Shown here: positions 46,852-52,868 of the stretch, in pieces
Numbering within the stretch: the first letter of the stretch is position 1
Layout: every line of letters starts with the position of its first letter
NCBI GenBank assembly: GCA_937944405.1
Contig: CALDYR010000069.1
Coordinates: forward strand, 1-52,868
Reading direction: 5' to 3'
Length of the DNA: 52,868 nt
Source: an uncultured Pirellulaceae bacterium
Lineage (GTDB): Bacteria > Planctomycetota > Planctomycetia > Pirellulales > Pirellulaceae
The notes under the pieces: generated by a model
What the model saw: the letters and a program-made list of their open reading frames with translations, nothing else
Database searches by the model: none
Told to the model about the DNA's origin: nothing
Made by a program: the position numbers and the translations under genes

Positions 46852-49482
46852 ATGAAGAAATTTCACTCAAGCTCCCGGGTCAACCGGCGCGACGCGTCAG
46901 CGATAACCGCGTTGCTGTTCTTCCTTGGGCTGGTTTTTCTTGGGATGTGCTTTGCGGTTGGTTGTTCGGTCTGTTTTCCTGTCGCCAGCGGCCAAGAGGT
47001 CTCCGAAAGAATCGGAAGCAACCCCGCCAATCCGATTTCTTTTGACAAACACGTGCGGAGCATCCTTTCTGAGAATTGCTATTTCTGTCACGGGCCTGAC
47101 CCCAATCATCGCGAAGCCGACCTGCGACTGGATCAGTCCGTGGGAACCCGATCCGTAATCGACCTCGACGATCCACAATCCAGCGCCCTGATCACCCGGA
47201 TTCTCGAAGACGATCCTGATCTTCAAATGCCACCGCCAAACTCAGGCCGCACGATTACTCCTGAACAACGAAAGATCTTGATCGCTTGGATCCAGCAGGG
47301 CGCTCAATATGAACCCCATTGGGCATTCGTCCCGCCTGTTCGACCTGATATCCCGACCGTTAAAAATACGTCGTGGCCGCGAAACGCCATCGATCACTTT
47401 ATTCTGGCGACTTTGGAGGACCAAGCCATCGCGCCTGCGAATCGTGCCCAACCCAATGTCATCGTGCGCAGGATGCACCTTGATTTAATCGGTTTACCAC
47501 CGACGCGATCGGAGGTCACTGATTTCTGTCAACGCTTTGCTGAAAATGCCGACGCGGCGATTGATGAATTGGCCGACCGTTTGCTCAACAACGAACATTA
47601 CGGCGAACGCATGGCGTTGCCTTGGTTAGATGCCGCGCGTTATTCGGATTCAAACGGGTTTCAACAGGACGGCGACCGCCATCAATGGCCATGGCGTGAC
47701 TGGGTCATCGACGCACTCAACGCGAACATGCCCTTTGATCAGTTCACCATCGAGCAACTCGCCGGGGACTTGTTACCGGCCCCCTCAAATCAGCAACTGA
47801 TCGCCACCGGGTTTAACCGCAATCACATGCTAAATGGTGAAGGCGGCGCTATTCCCGAAGAACAGCGCAACAATTACGTCTTCGACCGCGTCGATACCAC
47901 CGCGACGACTTGGTTGGGCCTGACGATGGCGTGCGCTCAGTGTCACGACCACAAATACGATCCTATTACCCAAAAAGATTACTATCGTTTCTTTGCGTAT
48001 TTCAATAACGTTGATGAAACCGGCAGCGTCAATCGTCGTGCTGGCCGGCTGCATTGTGCAAAACCGTTCATCGAATTGAAAACCGACCAACAAAAAAAAC
48101 AACTTCAAACGATCGCTGAAAAAACAAAACCACTACGCGCTGAATTGGCTGAACTTGATCAATCCATCACCGCAGCGATGCGTCTCTGGGAGGCCGATGC
48201 CGTGGAGGCCCCGCCTGAAGACATCAAACGCGACGAACTGAGAATCTTGCGTCTGCCGGCCGACGAACGCAACAAAAGCGAAGCCGATAAACTGAAAAAC
48301 TATTACCTTTTAAATTTCGCCAAGGAACCCTGGAAGACGATCAAGATAGCCCTGCAGAAGTTAGAAAAAAGGAAAACGAAAATCCTTGCCGGCGTGACAA
48401 CGGTGATGGTGATGCGTGAGCGCCAACAGCCGCGGACGACGAACCTTTTTGAACGCGGCGAATATGAAAACGTTGGTGATGAAGTCAACTGCGCGGTGCC
48501 AGGGTTTCTGCCGAAAACCGAAATGACAGAAATCAAGGACCGATTGGCGTTGGCAGAATGGTTGATGGCCGAAACCAATCCGCTGACCGCACGTGTAACG
48601 GTCAACCGTTATTGGCAGATTTTCTTCGGCACCGGGTTGGTAAAAACATCCGAAGACTTTGGCGTGCAAGGGGAACGGCCCAGCCACCCTGCGTTGTTGG
48701 ACTGGTTAGCAGTCGATTTTCGCAGCCACGATTGGGACGTGAAACGAGTCCACCGGATGATCGTGACGTCAGAAACCTATTTGCAAACCGCGCGCTTTAG
48801 AAACGCATTACAAGACATAGATCCCGAAAATCGATTACTGGCCCGGGGGCCAAGGTTTCGTTTACCCTCAATGATTATCCGCGACGCGGCGCTATCGGTA
48901 GCGGGCTTACTGAATCAACAATTGCACGGCAAACCCGTCTATCCCTACCAACCGGATGGACTTTGGAAAGAGTTCAGTTTGGATAAATTCGCTTACGTCC
49001 CTTCCGACGGCACCGACCTGCATCGAAGGAGCATCTATACCTTTTGGCGTCGCACGGTGCCGCCACCCAATCTTTTTGACTCCGCCAATCGCCAGACCTG
49101 CATCGTCAAACCCTCACGCACCAACACGCCACTGCAAGCCCTCACGATGTTGAACGACCCAACCTTCGTCGAAGCGGGCCGCAAACTGGCTGAAAATCTA
49201 TTGGCCAACAACCAGATCACCACCGACCGGCAACGGGTTGGCGAATCCTTTTTAATCGCGTTGGGACGGAAATCGACAGAAACAGAAACCAACGCGCTCC
49301 TTGCAGCAATCCAAGACAGTCGCACATTCTACACCCAAGCCATCCCTGCGGCCAAAAAGCTGATCGCGATTGGGGATTCGGCATCCAATGTCCAAACCGA
49401 TGAACAGACTATCGAATTAGCCGCCTGGACCAGCGTGATGCAAATTGTCCTCAACACCGACGAATTTATGAATCGCCAGTAA
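46852..49482 (+). CDS. Planctomycete cytochrome PSCyt1 - DUF1549 - DUF1553 protein
   Basis: 876 residues. N-terminal hydrophobic signal/anchor (~18-42), then the PSCyt1 domain with a heme-binding CYFCH motif (residues ~82-86) in SENCYFCHGPDPNHREADLRLD, then DUF1549 (PSCyt2, ~170-390; CAQCHDHKYDP is a second CxxCH) and DUF1553 (PSD1, ~540-800; NRYWQIFFGTGLVKTSEDFG, RSIYTFWRRTVPPP). The stretch joining DUF1549 and DUF1553 is shorter than in many homologs. Almost restricted to Planctomycetes and Verrucomicrobia; usually paired with DUF1501. Role unknown, thought to involve surface redox or polysaccharide processing. The DUF1501 gene starts 18 bases after it. Confidence 0.95.
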   Translation: MKKFHSSSRVNRRDASAITALLFFLGLVFLGMCFAVGCSVCFPVASGQEVSERIGSNPANPISFDKHVRSILSENCYFCHGPDPNHREADLRLDQSVGTRSVIDLDDPQSSALITRILEDDPDLQMPPPNSGRTITPEQRKILIAWIQQGAQYEPHWAFVPPVRPDIPTVKNTSWPRNAIDHFILATLEDQAIAPANRAQPNVIVRRMHLDLIGLPPTRSEVTDFCQRFAENADAAIDELADRLLNNEHYGERMALPWLDAARYSDSNGFQQDGDRHQWPWRDWVIDALNANMPFDQFTIEQLAGDLLPAPSNQQLIATGFNRNHMLNGEGGAIPEEQRNNYVFDRVDTTATTWLGLTMACAQCHDHKYDPITQKDYYRFFAYFNNVDETGSVNRRAGRLHCAKPFIELKTDQQKKQLQTIAEKTKPLRAELAELDQSITAAMRLWEADAVEAPPEDIKRDELRILRLPADERNKSEADKLKNYYLLNFAKEPWKTIKIALQKLEKRKTKILAGVTTVMVMRERQQPRTTNLFERGEYENVGDEVNCAVPGFLPKTEMTEIKDRLALAEWLMAETNPLTARVTVNRYWQIFFGTGLVKTSEDFGVQGERPSHPALLDWLAVDFRSHDWDVKRVHRMIVTSETYLQTARFRNALQDIDPENRLLARGPRFRLPSMIIRDAALSVAGLLNQQLHGKPVYPYQPDGLWKEFSLDKFAYVPSDGTDLHRRSIYTFWRRTVPPPNLFDSANRQTCIVKPSRTNTPLQALTMLNDPTFVEAGRKLAENLLANNQITTDRQRVGESFLIALGRKSTETETNALLAAIQDSRTFYTQAIPAAKKLIAIGDSASNVQTDEQTIELAAWTSVMQIVLNTDEFMNRQ

Positions 49483-49500
49483 TTCTTTTGAAACAGAATC

Positions 49501-50979
49501 ATGAATCCATTCGACCAAAACCATCAACACAGCACGCGGCGTCAATTCTTTGGGCGATCGGCAACAGGCATCGGTGCGGCGGCTCTTGGTGCATTATTCA
49601 CCAAAGACATCCGTGCGACGCCTCCAACGTCTGAATCGGAACTGGCGGCAACGGGATCAGAATCGAGATCGGGCATGCACTTCCCGGCAACCGCCAAACG
49701 CGTCATCTATTTGATGATGAGCGGTGGTCCTTCGCACATCGATTTGTTTGACTATAAACCAGAAATCCTCAACCGTCGCGGCGAACAACTGCCCGATTCG
49801 GTTCGCAACGGTCAGCGACTAACCACCATGACCAGCCGACAGAAACAGCTACCGGTGTTGCCTCCGTTGAAAAAATTCAAATCCTACGGCAACGCCAACA
49901 TGATGCTTTCCGAATTGCTCCCTTTCACCGGCGGAATTGCGGATGACATTTGTCTGGTAAAATCCATGAACACCGAAGCGATCAATCACGCTCCGGCGGC
50001 CACGTTCTTTTTAACAGGATCTCAGATTCCCGGCCGGCCCAGCATAGGGGCGTGGGCATCTTACGGATTGGGCAGCATGAACGAAGACCTGCCAACGTTT
50101 ATCGTCATGAATTCGCGCGATCAACAAAATTCGTGCGGTCAGTTGCTTTACGATTACTACTGGGGCAGTGGATTTATTCCCTCAAAACATCAAGGCGTAC
50201 GATTTCGTTCTGGCGGTGATCCTGTTTTATACCTGTCCAATCCTGACGGGATGCCACGCGCACTGCGGCGAAAAATGTTGGACCACCTTCACGCCCTAAA
50301 CCAAGAAAAACTTACCGATTACGGCGACCCAGAAATTGAAACGCGCATCGCCCAATACGAATTGGCCTACCGGATGCAGATGAGCCTACCAGAGATCACT
50401 GACGTTTCTGACGAACCTGACCATGTGGTGGAAATGTATGGGCCGGATGTCCATCGGCCCGGCTCGTTCGCTCGCAACTGCTTGTTATCGCGAAAGCTGG
50501 CCGAAAAGGACGTGCGATTCATTCAACTGATGCACATCGGATGGGATCAACACGCCAATATCCCTACGCAGCTGGCACACCAATGCAAGGACACCGACCA
50601 ACCGGCCGCCGCGTTGGTCAAGGACCTAAAACAGCGCGGACTGTTGGAGGACACGCTGGTGATTTTTGGCGGCGAATTTGGCCGAACGGTATTCGGACAA
50701 GGCAATATCAACAACACCAAAGGCTACGGACGCGACCACCACGGCCGGGCATTTAGTCTCTGGATGGCCGGAGGAGGTGTGAAACCGGGATTCCAATACG
50801 GCAAAACCTGCGATTACGGGTGGAACGTGGTCGAAAACAGTGTCCACGTCCATGATTGGCAGGCCACCGTGTTGCACATGATGGGCATCAATCACGAACA
50901 ATTAACCTACCGGTATCAGGGCCGCCGTTTTCGGTTGACCGATGTTCATGGCCACGTCGTTGATGATCTGCTGGCATAA
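49501..50979 (+). CDS. DUF1501 protein, Tat-exported
   Basis: 492 residues. Twin-arginine signal: TRRQFFGRSATGIGAAALGAL. The body is a sulfatase-like alkaline-phosphatase-superfamily DUF1501 domain: LMMSGGPSHIDLFDYKP near residue 80, VKSMNTEAINHAPA, RDQQNSCGQL, FGGEFGRTVFGQ, GRDHHGRAFS, and MGINHEQLTYRYQGRRFRLTD at the C-terminus. Located 18 bases after the PSCyt1-DUF1549-DUF1553 gene, the standard planctomycete pair. Enzymatic activity is unproven. A dead partial copy of a related gene lies at 22041-22673. Confidence 0.96.
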   Translation: MNPFDQNHQHSTRRQFFGRSATGIGAAALGALFTKDIRATPPTSESELAATGSESRSGMHFPATAKRVIYLMMSGGPSHIDLFDYKPEILNRRGEQLPDSVRNGQRLTTMTSRQKQLPVLPPLKKFKSYGNANMMLSELLPFTGGIADDICLVKSMNTEAINHAPAATFFLTGSQIPGRPSIGAWASYGLGSMNEDLPTFIVMNSRDQQNSCGQLLYDYYWGSGFIPSKHQGVRFRSGGDPVLYLSNPDGMPRALRRKMLDHLHALNQEKLTDYGDPEIETRIAQYELAYRMQMSLPEITDVSDEPDHVVEMYGPDVHRPGSFARNCLLSRKLAEKDVRFIQLMHIGWDQHANIPTQLAHQCKDTDQPAAALVKDLKQRGLLEDTLVIFGGEFGRTVFGQGNINNTKGYGRDHHGRAFSLWMAGGGVKPGFQYGKTCDYGWNVVENSVHVHDWQATVLHMMGINHEQLTYRYQGRRFRLTDVHGHVVDDLLA

Positions 50980-51399
50980 TCGAAGTTGTTTTAACAAAGC
51001 CCAAAGCTTTTTTTCAAGACGATTGCCATCCTGTTACCGCATTTTTCCTTCAGACAGGACCAGTGGTACTTCGTTTTTGTTTCATCTCGATCGCTGGGGA
51101 AATTTGACAAACGGATTGTCCCGTCACCCGCTACCACGAGCGAACCCTTACTACGCACTACCAGATCCGGGGAAGGGGAGCGATTGGGTCGCGGCACATC
51201 TCGATCCGGATTTCCCCCCCCTTCGCCGATCGGATGGGTAAAGATAGACGCAGTACGCCGTCGATCGTGGGTAACGGAGTCTATCTCTGAACCAGCGAAA
51301 AACGGTTTGCCGCCGGCAGAAAATAACTACCGACAGCACCTTAAAAATTAAGCGCTGGCGTTTTTTGCGTTCCCCGTTTAGGTTTTTCTGAGACGCTGA
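50980..51399. other. Gene-free stretch between convergent DUF1501 and ilvN
   Basis: 420 bases. Apart from the weak terminator at its start, an ATAGAC...GTCTAT inverted pair near 51244-51284 is visible. No gene recognised; the short frames lack motifs. Confidence 0.5.
50996..51014 (+). terminator. Weak terminator after DUF1501 gene
   Basis: AAAGC pairs with GCTTT around CCAAA and continues into TTTT. The stem is only 5 bp, so a weak candidate 17 bases past the stop. Confidence 0.4.
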
Positions 51400-51942
51400 T
51401 TAGGTCAATTGTTCGCCGCGCGCCATGACGACGCTTCCGGTGCGGACGATTTCGATCATATCGAACTGAGAAAGCATCGCTTCGGCTGCGTCGACCTTGC
51501 CGGGATCGCCTTGGATCATCCCGATCATTGACGTTGGTGTCAAATCGACGGTTTTACCCCCGAAGTGTTCGATGATGTGCAGAGCCTCAGTGCGATCTTT
51601 CTTGGGCGCGATGAATTTGATCAGCGCTAACTCTTTGATCACCGCGTCGGCTGGTGTGTGTTCGTAAACGTGTATCACGTCGATCAACTTATTCACTTGC
51701 TTGTGAATCTGATCAAGCCCCTCTGGGTCGCCCGTAATCCCGATCGTCATACGGGCGTACGCGTCAACACGTCCTTCAGAAACAACCAACGAATCGATGT
51801 TGAATGCTCGCCGCGCGAAGACCTGGCAGATTCGCATCAGCACCCCCGGTTCGTTGAGCGCCAAGATCGACAGCGTATGTGAGTTGGCTCTGTCGATGGT
51901 TTTTTCTACCGGTGTGTCAGTGGTAACGATTGATTTAATCAT
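51400..51942 (-). CDS. ilvN: Acetolactate synthase small (regulatory) subunit
   Basis: 180 residues. The ACT domain opens with HTLSILALNEPGVLMRICQVFARRAFNIDSL, marked by NEPGVL and the FNI pattern of valine-sensing subunits, followed by the conserved KLIDVIHVYEHT and the C-terminal domain (GGKTVDLTPTSMIGMI). It binds valine and controls the catalytic subunit IlvB, whose gene is 112 bases upstream on the same strand. ilvC and leucine genes are not in the window. Confidence 0.95.
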   Translation of the reverse strand: MIKSIVTTDTPVEKTIDRANSHTLSILALNEPGVLMRICQVFARRAFNIDSLVVSEGRVDAYARMTIGITGDPEGLDQIHKQVNKLIDVIHVYEHTPADAVIKELALIKFIAPKKDRTEALHIIEHFGGKTVDLTPTSMIGMIQGDPGKVDAAEAMLSQFDMIEIVRTGSVVMARGEQLT

Positions 51943-52020
51943 GGGATCATGAAAGCGTTAAAAGTGATTGGAACAATACGAAACGAATCCAACGGCCATT
52001 TTGAACGATTGGTCGTTAGT

Positions 52021-52050
52021 ACGATGCAGGTTTGGACAATGCAGGTTTGG
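52021..52050. repeat. 15-bp tandem duplication between ilvB and ilvN
   Basis: ACGATGCAGGTTTGG (52021-52035) is followed by ACAATGCAGGTTTGG (52036-52050), 14 of 15 identical, then ACGAT. It sits just 3' of the ilvB stop. Confidence 0.9.
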
Positions 52051-52054
52051 ACGA

Positions 52055-52868
52055 TTAAGTGGAACCAATCGGTTTGGCCATTTTCTCCTTCGGTGGCTCA
52101 AGGATCATGTCCTCTAGCGCTGCACCGGCGGGAATCATGGGGAACACGTTATCGGTTTTGACGCATTCGGCATGAATCAGAATCGGCCCATCGTTGTACG
52201 CCAATGCCTCTTCAATTTTTCGGGACACGTCCGCCGGACGCTTCATAAAGACGCTGGGGATATCGTAGGCGGCGGCCAGCTTACAGAAGTCCGGATTGCC
52301 TACCAAATCCACGCCTGATTCCCGGTCTTCGTAAAACAATTCCTGCCACTGGCGAACCATCCCTAGATAGTGATTGTTTAAAACCACGATCTTGATCGGT
52401 AATTTATGAATCGCTGCGGTGGACAGTTCGAAGGCTGTCATTTGAAAGCCACCGTCCCCGGAGATAGAAATCACGGTTTTGTCGGGACAGCCCAACGCCG
52501 CTCCGATTGCTGCGGGAAAACCGAACCCCATCGTGCCGGCGCCACCTGAAGACAGCCAGTGATAAGATTCGTCGTTTTTGTAGAATTGGGCGGCCCACAT
52601 TTGATGCTGACCGACGTCTGTCGAGACAATCGCTTTGCCTTCGGTTTGTTCGTACAGTTCGTGGATGACTTGTTGCATTCGCAGCCCCCCCTGTTTCTTG
52701 AACGACAGCGGATGTTTAGTCTTATAGCCGTCCATCTTCGCCAACCACTGTTCCGACGGCAACGCTTTGATGCGATTGTGGGCGATGATCTCTTTGAGCA
52801 CGGTCGACGCGTCACCAATCAACTGCACGTCGGGACGAATCATTTTGTCCATTTCTGCGGCGTCGATA
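52055..52868 (-). CDS. ilvB: Acetolactate synthase large subunit, C-terminal part (cut by window edge)
   Basis: About 270 codons of the 3' half are inside the window; the gene continues past 52868. The thiamine-diphosphate-binding domain is present: [19 protein letters not shown], the GDG...NN motif ([14 protein letters not shown] ... [15 protein letters not shown]) and the YEDRESG segment. It condenses pyruvate or 2-ketobutyrate in branched-chain amino acid synthesis, as catalytic partner of IlvN just downstream. Confidence 0.95.
   Translation of the reverse strand, partial: IDAAEMDKMIRPDVQLIGDASTVLKEIIAHNRIKALPSEQWLAKMDGYKTKHPLSFKKQGGLRMQQVIHELYEQTEGKAIVSTDVGQHQMWAAQFYKNDESYHWLSSGGAGTMGFGFPAAIGAALGCPDKTVISISGDGGFQMTAFELSTAAIHKLPIKIVVLNNHYLGMVRQWQELFYEDRESGVDLVGNPDFCKLAAAYDIPSVFMKRPADVSRKIEEALAYNDGPILIHAECVKTDNVFPMIPAGAALEDMILEPPKEKMAKPIGST

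Overview
The window looks like chromosomal DNA from a planctomycete, most likely of the Pirellulaceae (Rhodopirellula-like). The evidence is a planctomycete-type cytochrome protein (PSCyt1-DUF1549-DUF1553) paired with a Tat-exported DUF1501 protein, a large surface protein with an N-terminal LEDRxxLA-type export signal, a PEP-CTERM protein, a futalosine-type menaquinone cluster, a NIPSNAP remnant and a small NPYQSP-type membrane protein. Most of the content is housekeeping. No phage, plasmid, CRISPR array, rRNA or tRNA was recognised. Assignments come from reading motifs; no database search was run.

Layout. 1-4500: IS66 fragment, giant secreted cyclophilin-domain protein, PQQ-propeller protein. 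4700-8040 (minus strand): RNase E/G, then an HPF / PTS-IIA / HPr cluster. 8340-12000 (minus): folA, thyA and a hybrid sensor kinase. 12020-12824: NIPSNAP pseudogene with five lesions. 12900-16450: a secreted esterase/SGNH fusion, an HNH protein and protoporphyrinogen oxidase. 16570-20080 (minus): ubiE/menG, ubiX, mqnP, mqnE. 20250-22670: comB, an orphan AT-rich ORF and a DUF1501 pseudogene. 23040-25700: thrS and infC, the latter with an AUU start. 25740-30120: decayed ISAs1, a small secreted protein, purE-purK and an internally deleted IS4-type transposase. 30580-35800: PEP-CTERM trypsin-like protein, surE, and an HD-GYP regulator with a PAS histidine kinase. 35800-36730: gene-poor, holding a 134-bp palindromic MITE-like element. 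36730-43410: alkaline phosphatase, parvulin, rhomboid protease, membrane proteins and an exo/endonuclease-phosphatase protein. 43690-50980: cysD, cysNC, then the PSCyt/DUF1501 pair. 51400-end (minus): ilvN and the 3' part of ilvB.

How the genes work together. UbiE, UbiX, MqnP and MqnE supply menaquinone. ThyA and FolA form a thymidylate/folate pair. PurE and PurK convert AIR to CAIR. CysD and CysNC activate sulfate to PAPS. IlvB and IlvN make acetohydroxy acids. ThrS and InfC are translation genes, and InfC probably controls itself through its AUU start. The HD-GYP regulator and adjacent kinase form a likely cyclic-di-GMP signalling pair.

The more unusual signals are the decay products and repeats. 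There are three clear pseudogenes with mapped lesions, several 12-16 bp perfect tandem duplications (one of which explains a frameshift), and the palindromic element with 19-bp inverted ends. No convincing new multi-gene system was found. The best leads are the MITE-like element, the duplication pattern, the secreted cyclophilin architecture and the AUU-initiated infC.
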